A stretch of 64,000 bases of DNA from Hyphomonadaceae bacterium. Its GTDB lineage: Bacteria; Pseudomonadota; Alphaproteobacteria; Caulobacterales; Aquidulcibacteraceae. This document shows, in pieces, positions 1 to 8,512 of the stretch. Made by a program: the position numbers and the translations under genes. Numbering within the stretch: position 1 is the stretch's first letter; each line of letters starts with the position of its first letter. Below the pieces are notes generated by a model. That model did not search any database. It saw only the letters and a program-made list of their open reading frames with translations, and was not told where the DNA came from. The stretch spans positions 1 through 64,000 of the forward strand of contig JAEUMQ010000020.1 in the NCBI GenBank assembly GCA_016791425.1, in the 5' to 3' direction.

Positions 1-311
1 CCGCCAACGTCTTCCTCAACTACACCAACAGCTACAATATTCCGGCCAACGCGCTGCCGGGTGTGACCGACCCGCGGTACACGGAGATCGACGCCTCCTA
101 CACAACCGATATGAGCCTGATCTACGAGTTCGGAGAGGACGCGGGGCCCGCCAGCAATGTGCAGGTGGCGTTCAGCGTCCAGAACCTCTTCGACGAAGCG
201 CCGCCGCTGGCGCTCAACTCCAATCCGACGACGGGCGGCATCATGTTCGACCCCGCCAACGCGAGCGCGCTCCAACGCGTGTTCCAGATCCAGATCGGCA
301 AGCGGTTCTAA
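1..311 (+). CDS. TonB-dependent receptor, C-terminal fragment (cut by window edge)
   Basis: The reading frame is open from base 3 and ends in TAA at 309-311. About 102 residues are visible. They form the last strands of an outer-membrane beta-barrel: a QNLFDEAPPLALN segment, an FDPANAS segment, and a terminal FQIQIGKRF strand with the C-terminal aromatic residue that outer-membrane proteins need for assembly. The same three segments occur in the same order at the end of the next gene (622-3546), so the two receptors are paralogues in tandem. The substrate cannot be told from this part. The start lies upstream of the window. A stem-loop with a T-rich tail follows it. Confidence 0.9.
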   Translation, partial: ANVFLNYTNSYNIPANALPGVTDPRYTEIDASYTTDMSLIYEFGEDAGPASNVQVAFSVQNLFDEAPPLALNSNPTTGGIMFDPANASALQRVFQIQIGKRF

Positions 312-332
312 AGCACCGCCGAAGCGAACGAG

Positions 333-371
333 ATCGGCGTCGCGCCACAGCGCGGCGCCGATTTTGCTTTT
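333..371 (+). terminator. Rho-independent terminator after the first receptor
   Basis: A 12-bp stem (333-344 pairs with 351-362, one mismatch) closes a CCACAG loop and runs directly into TTTTGCTTTT. It lies 22 bases after the stop of the partial receptor and separates it from the next receptor gene. Confidence 0.7.
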
Positions 372-621
372 GGGCCCTGGGCGTCTTGTCGATCGCGTCC
401 CAACTTGCGGGCGCCGCCGCAACGCCGAAGACGGCGCCTCCCTGCGGCCCTCGCAGGACGCGCCTTGCCGGCCACACCACGCGGCAATGTTCTACCGATC
501 CGGAATAATTTCATTGACAATACAGACGTAGAGAAGGAAGGCTCGACAGAACGCCGCCCAGCGCCTCGTGCGCAAAGAACGAGCGGCGCTTTCGGGGTAG
601 GAAAACATAGGGGAACGTCCG
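372..621 (+). promoter_or_regulatory. Leader region of the 622 receptor gene
   Basis: This is the non-coding remainder of the 310-base gap between the two receptor genes. I see one AT-rich island around 501-525 with a TTGACA at 514-519 that could be a -35 element. No convincing -10 follows at 17 bp, so the promoter call is weak. A Shine-Dalgarno-like AGGGGAA lies at about 609-615, before the ATG at 622. Nothing else is recognisable. Confidence 0.3.
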
Positions 622-3546
622 ATGACGTTAACACTGCAGCGTAACGCGCAGGCGGTTGCGAAGGCTCTTGTGCTGCTCGCGGGCGCTTCCACACTCAGTC
701 TAGCAACGGCCCTGAGCGCGTCCGCCCAGGATGCGCCTGCGGCCGGCGCGACAAGCGAAGTCGGCGAGATCGCCGTCACCGGCACGCGTATTCGCGGTGT
801 CGCGCCCACCGGCTCCACGCTGATCGAAGTGGGGCAGGAGCAGATCGCCAATACCGGCATCGCCACCACCGCCGACGTGCTGCGCACGACGCCGCAAGTG
901 ACCTTCCTCGGCGCCGGCGAAGATTATTCCGGCGGCAGCCCGTTCCAAGGCGCGACGCTCGTCATCGACTTCTCCAAGGCGATCAACCTTCGCGGCATCG
1001 GCCGCGGCGCGACGCTCAACATGATCAACGGCCATCGCGTTCCCTACAACGGCGCGACGATGGACTATTTCGATCCAGACGCGATCCCCGCGCAGATGCT
1101 GCAGCGCGTCGAGGTCGTCGCGGACGGCGGCTCGGCCATCTACGGCGCCGACGCGATCGCCGGCACGGTGAACTACATCCTGCGCAAGCCGTTCGACGGT
1201 GCAGAAACCTACCTCACCTACGGCAACGCCGATCCGCGCGAGACCAAGCAATTCACCCAGCTGTGGAGCGAGGAATGGGGCAGCGGCGGCTTCGTGCTCG
1301 CCTTCCAGCGCACCGAGCAGGACGCGCTGCCCGCCAGCTCCCGGCCAAATCTGTACACTGACGATTTCAGCGCTTATGGCGGCTCCGGCTCGCCCGTGTA
1401 CCGCACGATCCTCGCGGGGGGTACGACCTACGCGATTCCGGGCGGACGCAACCGCACCACTCAGGTCCCGTTGTCCGCGATCGGCGCCGCCGGCACGGTG
1501 AACCGCCTGAACAGCTGGACGAATGTGGAGTCGCTGCCGACGCATGTGCGCGACTCTCTGGCTCTGAATTTCACTCAGGACTTGGGCGACATCTTTCATC
1601 TCAAGGCCGACAGTTTCTGGTCCGAGCGCGACTACAGCATCGATCAATGGGGCGCCGTATCGACGCTCTCGGTGCCGAACACCAATCCGTTCAGCCCCTG
1701 CAATCCGGCGAACTCGCCTTCTGGCCCGCTTGTGTCGCTGTGCGCGGCCGGCAGCCTGTCGGTGCCGTACAATTTCATCTACGACCTCGGCCCGACGACA
1801 CGCGCCGGCTATGAGACCACTAATTATTCGACAGTCAGCATGAGCATTGACCTGCCCGCCGAGTGGCAGTTCAACGCGCTCGCGGGCAAGGGCAAGAACC
1901 GTCGGTACTACAACGCGATCGGCCGTATCGGCGCCATCGCCAACGCGCTCAACTCGACCAATCCCGCCAACGCCTTCAACCCGTTCTGCGACGGCGCGAC
2001 GTTTGGTTCTGCCTGCAACGCCGCTTCGGTGAGCGCGTTCGGCTTGAACACCAACTTCGTGACCAACAACGAGATGTGGTTCGAGAATTACTCGGTCAAC
2101 CTCGACGGTCCGGTCTTCAGCCTTCCTGGCGGCGACGTGCGCGTCGCGCTCGGCGGCGAAGTCCAGGAGATCGACTACCAGGCGTCCAACAGCTTCGGCG
2201 TGAGCCCTGAGAAGCACCGCAAGATCACGTCCGGCTATGTCGAGGTCTTCATTCCCTTCGTGGGCGAAGGCAATGCGATGCCGGGCATCCAGAGCCTCGC
2301 CTTGGACCTTGCCGGGCGCATCGACCAGTACGACGACATCGACACCGAGACGACCAATCCGAAGGTCGGCCTCACCTGGTCGCCGATCGCCGACGTCACG
2401 CTCAAGGCGAGCTACGGCACGTCCTTCCGCGCGCCGACTCTGCTCAACACGGACCCGACGGCCGCGCACGGCTGGCTTGGCTCCGCTCCGCTCGGCGCCG
2501 CGATCAACTCGAACCGTCCTGGCGTGTGCGTCGGCTGCAACGCACCTGTGCTTCGCGCCGCGACGGTCGGCGGCGGCTTGACCACGCTTGAGCCGGAAAC
2601 GGCCGAGACGTGGTCCGGCGGCCTCGAATGGGCGCCCGAATCGATCTCTGGCCTGCGCTTCTCGGCGAATTATTATCGCGTGAAGTACGAGGATAAGATC
2701 GACACGCCGGCCTACAATGTGGGCTCGACGGCCGCGATCAGCACCGGCTATTACGACGGCTACATCATCTACAATCCGGCGTTCTTCCCGACGCTGGCGG
2801 CGAACAATCCAGCAGGCTTCTTCCAGCAGAGCCTGGTGGGATCGAGCGCGGCGTGCACCGCGGCGCTCGGCAGCCCGATCACGACGCAGGCCGCGTTCAA
2901 CCAGGCGCTCGCTTGCATCAACACCAACGCCGACGGCCCGATCCTCTTCACCGGGCCGCTGACGTCCAACGACGTGATCGCGCTCATCGACGGGCGCCAG
3001 AACAACACGGGCGTCACCGAGACCGACGGCATCGACGTCAACGTGAGCTACACCTGGGACAACAGCCTCGGGACGTGGCGCGTCGGCGGCAGCGGGCAGT
3101 TCTCGCTGAGCTACAAGACCGCGGCGGTGCCGACCGCGCCGTTGGCCGACGAAGTCAATCACTTCGGCGGCTACCCGCTCTCGTTCCGCGGCCGTGCGGA
3201 ATTCGGTTGGGACGGCGATGTGGACGGCTTCGGGCTCTCGGCGACTGCGTTCGTGAACTACGCGAACGAGTACGAGATCAGGCAGCAATACCTGCCCGGC
3301 GGCGTGACCGGACCGTTGGACATCGACGCGTACACGACCGTGGATCTGACGTTCATCGCCCGCACGCAGGATGCGCCGGATTACGGCCTCGTGAAGAATC
3401 TCAGCTTCAGCTTGTCCGTCCAGAATGCGTTCGATGCGGAACCGCCGCTGGTGCTGAACTCCGGCGCCAACGGTATCCACTTCGACCCGAGCAACGCCAG
3501 CCCGCTTGGCCGGTCGTTCATGTTCCAGATCGGCAAGCAATGGTGA
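622..3546 (+). CDS. TonB-dependent outer-membrane receptor
   Basis: The protein has 974 residues. A signal peptide covers about residues 1-36 (hydrophobic stretch, then ALSASAQ). A TonB-box-like EIAVTGTRI sits at about 49-57. Next comes a plug domain with the family segments NLRGIGRGATLNMINGHR and DGGSAIYGADAIAGTVNYI, then a long 22-strand-type barrel ending in FQIGKQW. Proteins of this type pass scarce or large substrates across the outer membrane using TonB energy. The ligand is not readable from sequence; catabolic neighbours suggest an aromatic compound. The N-terminal TGTRIRGVAP segment is nearly repeated in the receptor at 62170, so these two are close relatives. The ATG start is preceded by AGGGGAA. 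Confidence 0.93.
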   Translation: MTLTLQRNAQAVAKALVLLAGASTLSLATALSASAQDAPAAGATSEVGEIAVTGTRIRGVAPTGSTLIEVGQEQIANTGIATTADVLRTTPQVTFLGAGEDYSGGSPFQGATLVIDFSKAINLRGIGRGATLNMINGHRVPYNGATMDYFDPDAIPAQMLQRVEVVADGGSAIYGADAIAGTVNYILRKPFDGAETYLTYGNADPRETKQFTQLWSEEWGSGGFVLAFQRTEQDALPASSRPNLYTDDFSAYGGSGSPVYRTILAGGTTYAIPGGRNRTTQVPLSAIGAAGTVNRLNSWTNVESLPTHVRDSLALNFTQDLGDIFHLKADSFWSERDYSIDQWGAVSTLSVPNTNPFSPCNPANSPSGPLVSLCAAGSLSVPYNFIYDLGPTTRAGYETTNYSTVSMSIDLPAEWQFNALAGKGKNRRYYNAIGRIGAIANALNSTNPANAFNPFCDGATFGSACNAASVSAFGLNTNFVTNNEMWFENYSVNLDGPVFSLPGGDVRVALGGEVQEIDYQASNSFGVSPEKHRKITSGYVEVFIPFVGEGNAMPGIQSLALDLAGRIDQYDDIDTETTNPKVGLTWSPIADVTLKASYGTSFRAPTLLNTDPTAAHGWLGSAPLGAAINSNRPGVCVGCNAPVLRAATVGGGLTTLEPETAETWSGGLEWAPESISGLRFSANYYRVKYEDKIDTPAYNVGSTAAISTGYYDGYIIYNPAFFPTLAANNPAGFFQQSLVGSSAACTAALGSPITTQAAFNQALACINTNADGPILFTGPLTSNDVIALIDGRQNNTGVTETDGIDVNVSYTWDNSLGTWRVGGSGQFSLSYKTAAVPTAPLADEVNHFGGYPLSFRGRAEFGWDGDVDGFGLSATAFVNYANEYEIRQQYLPGGVTGPLDIDAYTTVDLTFIARTQDAPDYGLVKNLSFSLSVQNAFDAEPPLVLNSGANGIHFDPSNASPLGRSFMFQIGKQW

Positions 3547-3606
3547 TCGGCTGAAGAGGGCGGCGTCGCCTCGGCGCCGGCCTCTCCGCCTTGTTCGAAT
3601 GCACGG

Positions 3607-3630
3607 CGCCCGCGTCCAGTGACGCGGGCG
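3607..3630. terminator. Stem-loop between convergent genes
   Basis: A perfect 10-bp inverted repeat (CGCCCGCGTC, loop CAGT, GACGCGGGCG) lies between the receptor stop at 3546 and the stop of the minus-strand gene at 3639. It has no T-tract, so it is only a candidate bidirectional terminator. Confidence 0.4.
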
Positions 3631-3638
3631 TCGCTGCA

Positions 3639-4361
3639 TCAGACGTCCTGCATCACATCCCAATGCTCTGCGATGCGTCCGTCCGCGACGCGGAAGATAT
3701 CGACCTGCATCCGGCCTTCCGGCGGACCGCCCGGGCGCACCACCCGGCGGTGATAGAGCGCCAGGTCGCCCTGAGCGATCACGCGGCTATAGGGCGCCTG
3801 CGGCTTTGGCTTTCCCACGCGCGGAAGGAAGTAGGCGATGGCCGCTTCCGCGCCGTCCGGAATGTGCGGGCTGTGCTGCACATAGTCCGGCGCGAGCCAG
3901 CGCTCGATTGCGCCGCGCACGTCCTGGTCGAGGTGCGCGCGATAGGCGTCAACGACCGCGATCGAGGCCGCCCCCTCTGCGCGCGGATCGGGCCAGCACT
4001 CAAGAGGATGCGCAAGCGCGCGCGCCTCCGCGAACGTGTTGCCGGCGCCGCGCCACATCGTGTTCCCGTGCAGGATCGTCCCCGGTACGTGCTGCACGAC
4101 GTCCCAATGCTCGACGACGGCGCCGCCTTCGACCCGGCATATGTCCATCACCACGCACCCGCGGTCGCCGTCATGCAGGAAGAAATGGCGATGCACCGCG
4201 AAGAAGTCGCCATCCGCGAGCGCCAGATTGATCACATGCGCCGCGCCCGCCGGCGCGAGGAAAGGCGCCGCCTGGCGGCAATAGCGCGCCTGAGCGGCGG
4301 CCGGATCGGCGCGGAACGCGTCCACAAAGGAATGAGCCAGCTCGGTCGCGAGGGTCGTCAT
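3639..4361 (-). CDS. Two-domain SnoaL/NTF2-like protein
   Basis: The frame is open from 4553, but I place the start at the ATG at 4361 (MTTLATELAHSF), which gives 240 residues; the upstream extension is arginine-rich shadow sequence. The protein contains two NTF2-like halves. Each ends in the family signature EHWDV, once near the middle (VVEHWDVVQHV) and once at the C-terminus (IAEHWDVMQDV). NTF2-like folds act as cofactor-free isomerases, dehydratases or lyases on polyketide, steroid or aromatic substrates, or simply bind small molecules. The gene at 36970 has the same two-half design and similar sequence, so these are paralogues. No signal peptide is seen, so it is probably cytoplasmic. The exact reaction is unknown. 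Confidence 0.8.
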   Translation of the reverse strand: MTTLATELAHSFVDAFRADPAAAQARYCRQAAPFLAPAGAAHVINLALADGDFFAVHRHFFLHDGDRGCVVMDICRVEGGAVVEHWDVVQHVPGTILHGNTMWRGAGNTFAEARALAHPLECWPDPRAEGAASIAVVDAYRAHLDQDVRGAIERWLAPDYVQHSPHIPDGAEAAIAYFLPRVGKPKPQAPYSRVIAQGDLALYHRRVVRPGGPPEGRMQVDIFRVADGRIAEHWDVMQDV

Positions 4362-4476
4362 GGAAACATCGTGCCGCGACGAACTGCACAATGGAAGACG
4401 ATCTTGCCTATCAATCCGGGATGTGGCTTTCTCTCGCGAAAGGTGAAGGGCGCGCCAAGCGCCCGGGGAGAGAGGC

Positions 4477-4923
4477 GTGGGCGTTTTCGAGCGATACATC
4501 GTCGTCTTCATGCGCACGTATCTCGGGGCGTTCAATCTCGCCTCGGGGCTCAACTATTTCTTCCTGTTCTACCCCCAGCCGATCCCGGCCGATCCGCTCG
4601 GGCGCGCCTATATGGGCTCGACGCTCGACCTGGGGCTCTTCCAGCTCGCCAAGGTGGTCGAGACGATCGCGGGCCTATGCCTGCTCACCAACACGATGAC
4701 GCCCCTGGCGCTCGTGCTGCTTTTTCCGGTGACCGCGAACATCTTCGTGATGAACACGTTCCATTCGCCGATGGCGCACGTACAGGTCTCCGGCGCCCGC
4801 AACTTCGCATTCCATGGGCTGCTCTTCGCCGCCTACGCGCAACACTTCTACGGCCTGCTGAAAGTGAGCGCGCCGCTCGCTCCGGTCTGGCGCACGTACA
4901 AGCGCATGAAAGATCACTTCTAG
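4477..4923 (+). CDS. DoxX-like small membrane protein
   Basis: The protein has 148 residues with about four hydrophobic helices, as in the DoxX/DUF417-type family of small integral membrane proteins. The segment QLAKVVETIAGLCLLTN closely matches QLAKVIEVFAGLSLLSN in the protein at 25418-25903, so the window holds two members. I chose the GTG at 4477 because GGGGAGAGAGG lies directly before it; an ATG at 4510 is the alternative. DoxX relatives are sometimes linked to quinone or redox chemistry at the membrane, but the role here is unknown. Two very short membrane ORFs follow within a few bases, which suggests a small operon. Confidence 0.75.
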   Translation: MGVFERYIVVFMRTYLGAFNLASGLNYFFLFYPQPIPADPLGRAYMGSTLDLGLFQLAKVVETIAGLCLLTNTMTPLALVLLFPVTANIFVMNTFHSPMAHVQVSGARNFAFHGLLFAAYAQHFYGLLKVSAPLAPVWRTYKRMKDHF

Positions 4924-4933
4924 GACCCGAACC

Positions 4934-5065
4934 ATGGTCGATCTCACCGATCCCAGCCCGCTCATCATGACCAACTTCGAGCGGATCGCCACGATTGCGG
5001 CGTTCACCGCGGTCGTCGTTCTCGCGCTTTGGGAGCGCTTCGGCCCCGGCCGGGCGAAGAAATAG
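4934..5065 (+). CDS. Micro-protein, 43 residues, one membrane helix
   Basis: This short frame starts at an ATG 10 bases after the DoxX-like gene and ends in TAG at 5063-5065. It encodes a polar N-terminus, a single hydrophobic segment (IATIAAFTAVVVLALW) and a basic end (GPGRAKK), as expected for a single-pass membrane peptide. I do not recognise a family. Support comes from its position in a tight array, the transmembrane pattern, and a parallel arrangement beside the other DoxX-like gene (25261-25407). Confidence 0.5.
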   Translation: MVDLTDPSPLIMTNFERIATIAAFTAVVVLALWERFGPGRAKK

Positions 5066-5076
5066 GAGCGCGCGCC

Positions 5077-5166
5077 GTGAAGGTGATCATTCTTTACACG
5101 GTCATTCTGGTCCTCGCCGCCATCGGCGCGGTTCGCGCCCGCCAGGCTGAAGACGCGAAGAAGTAG
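5077..5166 (+). CDS. Micro-protein, 29 residues, one membrane helix
   Basis: A GTG start at 5077 is preceded by AGGAG at about 5063-5067 and followed by 29 codons ending in TAG. The peptide is a hydrophobic helix (VIILYTVILVLAAIGAV) with a charged tail (RARQAEDAKK). It lies 11 bases after the 43-residue ORF and ends 3 bases before the stop of the convergent transporter gene. Its function is unknown; it may be a subunit or regulator of the DoxX-like protein. Confidence 0.45.
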   Translation: MKVIILYTVILVLAAIGAVRARQAEDAKK

Positions 5167-5169
5167 CGC

Positions 5170-6423
5170 CTAGGAAGTCTGTTCAACCTCGCGCTTCGGC
5201 AGCGCGAGAAACTTCAGCGACGCCGCAACGCCAATGAGGCCGCCCGCGATGATGAACATCGCCGGCCGCGGCGTGCCGTCGAACAGAAGCCCGCCCGTGA
5301 ACGAGAAGAGCGTGCCCGCCCCGAAGGCGAGCGCGCCGAAGAGCGCTGCGGCCGCGCCCGCGCGCGTCGGATCGACTGAAAGCGCGCCGGCCATGGCGTT
5401 CGCCTGCAGCACGGAGGTCAGCACGACGACGCAGAAGATCAGCGTCATGAAGACAGCGAGGCCCCCCGCCTGCGTCAGCGCGAAGAGGGCAAGCAGCGCC
5501 GCCAGCGCGAGCGCGATCATCGCACAGGCCGAGAGGACCTCGCTCGGCGTCCGCTTCGCGAGGACCATCCGGTTGAGTTGCGAGCCGCCGACGAGGCCCA
5601 CGGCATTGATCGTCACCAGCAGACCCAGCACGCCAGGGCTCAGTCCATACGTGTTGACGAAGATGAGCGACGCGTTCGCGACATAGGTGAAGAAGCAGCC
5701 GCTGATGCACGCTCCTGCAAGGAAGTAGCCTGCGAGGCGCGGATTTCTGAGGAGCGTGAGATAGGTGAGCGCCGGATTGGTCTTGCGCGCGCTCTCTGCG
5801 GTCGCCGCCGACCGGCTCTCCTTGAGGACATAGATCGCCCCGACGAGACCCGCAGTCGCGACGAGCGCCATGAAGAGGAAGATCGAGCGCCAGCCGGCGA
5901 TCGTCAGGAACGCCGCGCCGAGCGCCGGCGCCAGGATCGGCGCGCATCCGCTGACGAGCGCCAGCAGGGAGAAGAAGCGCGCCGCGCCATGCTCGTCGAA
6001 CGTGTCGCGCACGACGGCGCGCGCGGTCACGAGCACCCCCGAAGCGCCCAGCGCCTGCAGCAACCGCGCCGCGAGTAGGGTCTCCGGCGTCTGCGCCGAG
6101 GCCGCCAACAGCGAGGCGGCCAGGAAGACGCACAAGCCTCCGATGATCGGCCCGCGCCGGCCGAAGCGATCCGAAAGCGGCCCCACAAGGACTTGACCGC
6201 AGGCGAGTCCTGCGAAGAAGACGGACATGACGGCCGCCGCCGTTTCCGGACGCGCCTGAAGATCCGCGGCGATCGCCGCCGCGCTCGGCACCAGCATGTC
6301 GATCGCAAGCGGTGCGATCGAGGTGAACGTGGCGAGGAGCACGATCATCGGACGGCCGACGCCCAGCGTCGGCTTCGCCGATGTGTCGGACGCGTTGGCG
6401 GAAGTTTTGGGGGCGGCTGTCAT
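5170..6423 (-). CDS. MFS transporter, Bcr/CflA-type drug:H+ antiporter family
   Basis: The protein has 417 residues with twelve predicted membrane helices. The first helix carries the IDMLVPSAAAIAADL pattern typical of Bcr/CflA (DHA1) exporters, and the loop between helices 2 and 3 has the MFS motif GPLSDRFGRR. Such proteins export hydrophobic compounds across the inner membrane. It is transcribed away from the RraA-type aldolase pair. The gap between them holds an AT-rich site (6449-6473), so it probably belongs to the same regulon and may expel toxic pathway intermediates. Confidence 0.85.
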   Translation of the reverse strand: MTAAPKTSANASDTSAKPTLGVGRPMIVLLATFTSIAPLAIDMLVPSAAAIAADLQARPETAAAVMSVFFAGLACGQVLVGPLSDRFGRRGPIIGGLCVFLAASLLAASAQTPETLLAARLLQALGASGVLVTARAVVRDTFDEHGAARFFSLLALVSGCAPILAPALGAAFLTIAGWRSIFLFMALVATAGLVGAIYVLKESRSAATAESARKTNPALTYLTLLRNPRLAGYFLAGACISGCFFTYVANASLIFVNTYGLSPGVLGLLVTINAVGLVGGSQLNRMVLAKRTPSEVLSACAMIALALAALLALFALTQAGGLAVFMTLIFCVVVLTSVLQANAMAGALSVDPTRAGAAAALFGALAFGAGTLFSFTGGLLFDGTPRPAMFIIAGGLIGVAASLKFLALPKREVEQTS

Positions 6424-6448
6424 GGGCGCTCGAACGGGATCGGAGAGT

Positions 6449-6473
6449 GGTATAACATGTTGGCTAACAATAG
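6449..6473. promoter_or_regulatory. Candidate operator between divergent MFS and RraA genes
   Basis: This AT-rich stretch contains TATA, the 8-bp palindrome AACATGTT (6454-6461) and GGCTAACAATA. The last 11-mer recurs exactly at 11741-11751, in another divergent gap. It is the first of a series of related sites in the left half of the window. Confidence 0.5.
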
Positions 6474-6485
6474 CGAGTGGATGTG

Positions 6486-7160
6486 ATGAGCGCGCCGACC
6501 AAGGATCCCGATGTCGCCCGGTTGCGCCGCCTCGACGCGTGCTCGGTGTCGGACGCGCTTGATCGATTGAAGCTGACCGGCGTGGTCACAAGCCTGTCCC
6601 AGCGATCCGGCGACAATCGCATCGCCGGCCGCGCGGTGACGGTGAAGCTCGGGACGGGCGATCCCCCGCCGGGCCCGCCGCGCCATCTCGGCACGCGCGC
6701 GATCGAAGCCTCGAGCGAGGACAACGTGATCGTCGTGGAGCAGCGCACCGGCGTGGAGGCCGGCTGCTGGGGCGGCTTGCTCAGTCTTGGCGCCAAGGTC
6801 CGCGGCGTCGCCGGCGTCGTCGCCGACGGCCCCGTGCGCGACATCGACGAAGCCCGCGGCATGGGCTTTCCCGTGTTCACCAACAAGACGACGAGCTTCA
6901 CTGCGCGAGGCCGCGTCGTGGAGAAGGCGACCAACGAGCCTGTGGACATCGCCGGCGTGACGGTCGAGGCCGGCGACTTTGTGCTCGCCGACCGCAGCGC
7001 CGTCATCTTCATCCGTCCAGAGAACATAGCGCGTGTGCTGGAGGTGGCCGAGGAGATCGCCGCGCGCGAGGCGGCGATGGCGAAGGCCATCCAGGCCGGA
7101 ACCCCGATCTCGGCCGTCATGGGCGGCGCTTACGAGCATATGCTGCAGGAGAAATCATGA
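6486..7160 (+). CDS. RraA-family protein, probable HMG/CHA-type pyruvate aldolase
   Basis: The protein has 224 residues from the ATG at 6486; an in-frame GTG at 6477 is the alternative start. It carries the RraA/aldolase core WGGLLSLGAKVRG followed by VVADGPVRDIDE, giving the RD-X2-E pattern of the divalent-metal class II aldolases that cleave 4-hydroxy-4-methyl-2-oxoglutarate or 4-carboxy-4-hydroxy-2-oxoadipate to pyruvate plus pyruvate or oxaloacetate. That is the last step of protocatechuate/gallate 4,5-cleavage (LigK role). Its stop codon overlaps the next RraA gene by four bases, so the two are translationally coupled. The LigJ-like hydratase at 12921 would make its substrate. The family also contains RNase E regulators, but the catabolic context argues for an aldolase. 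Confidence 0.75.
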   Translation: MSAPTKDPDVARLRRLDACSVSDALDRLKLTGVVTSLSQRSGDNRIAGRAVTVKLGTGDPPPGPPRHLGTRAIEASSEDNVIVVEQRTGVEAGCWGGLLSLGAKVRGVAGVVADGPVRDIDEARGMGFPVFTNKTTSFTARGRVVEKATNEPVDIAGVTVEAGDFVLADRSAVIFIRPENIARVLEVAEEIAAREAAMAKAIQAGTPISAVMGGAYEHMLQEKS

Positions 7161-7819
7161 GCGACGATGCAAACGTGGCGCGGGCCGCCAAGCTCGATAC
7201 CGCGACGCTGAGCGACGCGCTGGACCGGTTGGGCGTCGTTGGCCAATGCTATCGCATCGCCGGACGCGACCCATCCTTCCACATGACCGGTCGCGCCTTC
7301 ACGATGCGCTGCGGGCCGGCCGCGACGCCGCCCGGCACGGTCGGCGACTACATCGACGACGTGCCGGCGGGTCAGATCGTCGTGATCGACAATGGCGGCC
7401 GCGATGACGCGACGATCTGGGGCGACATCCTAACCGAGATCGCCCATCGCCGCGGCATTGGCGGCACGCTGATCGACGGCATCAGCCGCGATGTCGCGCT
7501 CTGCCGCCAGCTCGGCTATCCGGTGTTCAGCCGCGGCCATTGGATGCGCACCGGCAAGGACCGCGTGCAGGTCGAGGAGACGAATTGCGTCGTCAATATC
7601 GGCGGTGCGCGGATTGCGCCGGGCGACATCGTTCGCGGCGACGCCGATGGCGTGGTCGTGCTGCCGAAGGAGCACGAGGCGCGCGTGCTGGACGCGGCCG
7701 AGGAGATCGGCGCTGCGGAGGAGAAGATCCGCGACGCGGTGCGCAAAGGGATGCGTCTCGACGAAGCGCGCGCCGCGTTCCGGTATCACCAGCTGCAAAG
7801 CCGTCCGCGCACCGAGTAG
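7157..7819 (+). CDS. Second RraA-family protein
   Basis: The 220-residue protein overlaps the first RraA gene by ATGA. It has the family core IWGDILTEIAHRRG and LIDGISRDVAL. The RD pair is present, but the acidic residue expected two positions later is replaced by leucine. It therefore may have altered metal binding or substrate range, or act as a partner in a mixed oligomer with its neighbour. RraA folds form trimers or hexamers, which makes hetero-assembly plausible but unproven. The gene ends 4 bases before the stop of the convergent GntR gene. Confidence 0.7.
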   Translation: MSDDANVARAAKLDTATLSDALDRLGVVGQCYRIAGRDPSFHMTGRAFTMRCGPAATPPGTVGDYIDDVPAGQIVVIDNGGRDDATIWGDILTEIAHRRGIGGTLIDGISRDVALCRQLGYPVFSRGHWMRTGKDRVQVEETNCVVNIGGARIAPGDIVRGDADGVVVLPKEHEARVLDAAEEIGAAEEKIRDAVRKGMRLDEARAAFRYHQLQSRPRTE

Positions 7820-7823
7820 AGCC

Positions 7824-8495
7824 TCAGCCCGTCTCGACCAGCGGGTGATCGACCGAATCCTGCAGGATCGAGAAAAGCAGGCTTTCGATCTGGTCGCGGT
7901 CGGCGTGATAGGCGGCCAGCAGCGCCGATCGGTCCCGCCGCTCGAGCGCGTCGATGAGGTTGCGCTCCGGGCTGGGCATCGTCTCGTTCGGCATGACCGC
8001 GCGATAGCGGTCGGTCAGCGACCACAGGCGCGCCGCTTCGCGCAGCAGCACCTTCTCCTCCGAGAGCTCGAAGATCGACAACCGCAGCGCCTCCAGCGCT
8101 GCCAGATAGCCGCCCCGATCGCCCTTGCGGTTCAGGCGGTCGATTTCCTCGAACCCCCGTCTCAATTGCGCGATCTCGCGTTGATTGGGCCAGCGCGCGC
8201 TGGCCAGCAATTCCGACTCGATCCACCGGCGCAGCCGATAGAGCTGCTTGGCTTCCTCCTGCGAAAGCCGGGTGACGAAATAGCCGCGATTATGGTCGTG
8301 CTGAAGGAGGCCGTCCGTCGCGAGCTGCTTCAGCGCTTCGCGGATCGGCACCTTGCTCACATTGAAGCGCGTCGCGAGCTCCGCCTGGCCCAGATGCTCC
8401 CCCGGCGCGAGCGTGCCGCGGATGATGAGCGAGCGCAGCGAAGCGGCGATGTTGCTGGGCAGCGCTTTGTCTGACGAGCCAGCGGCGGCGGTCAT
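7824..8495 (-). CDS. GntR-family regulator with FCD domain (FadR subfamily)
   Basis: The protein has 223 residues. The winged helix covers about residues 15-78, with recognition-helix segment SKVPIREALKQL, followed by an all-helical FCD effector domain (about 84-215) containing ARLWSLTDRYR. It resembles the regulator at 12135 throughout. The region equivalent to EHREFHTIIF there reads LEALRLSIFE here, so metal-binding histidines of the usual FCD site appear to be missing and effector binding may differ. It lies 17 bases downstream of the dehydrogenase at 8513 and is probably cotranscribed with it. FadR-type proteins usually repress catabolic genes until a pathway acid binds. Confidence 0.87.
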   Translation of the reverse strand: MTAAAGSSDKALPSNIAASLRSLIIRGTLAPGEHLGQAELATRFNVSKVPIREALKQLATDGLLQHDHNRGYFVTRLSQEEAKQLYRLRRWIESELLASARWPNQREIAQLRRGFEEIDRLNRKGDRGGYLAALEALRLSIFELSEEKVLLREAARLWSLTDRYRAVMPNETMPSPERNLIDALERRDRSALLAAYHADRDQIESLLFSILQDSVDHPLVETG

Positions 8496-8512
8496 GAGAA
8501 CTCCGTTCGAGC

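Noticed and set aside
700..3663. 987-codon open frame on the minus strand over the first complete receptor gene
   Set aside because: It is rich in Arg, Ala, Gly and His with no recognisable domain, and it mirrors a clear TonB receptor on the plus strand. Long antisense frames are expected in GC-rich DNA.
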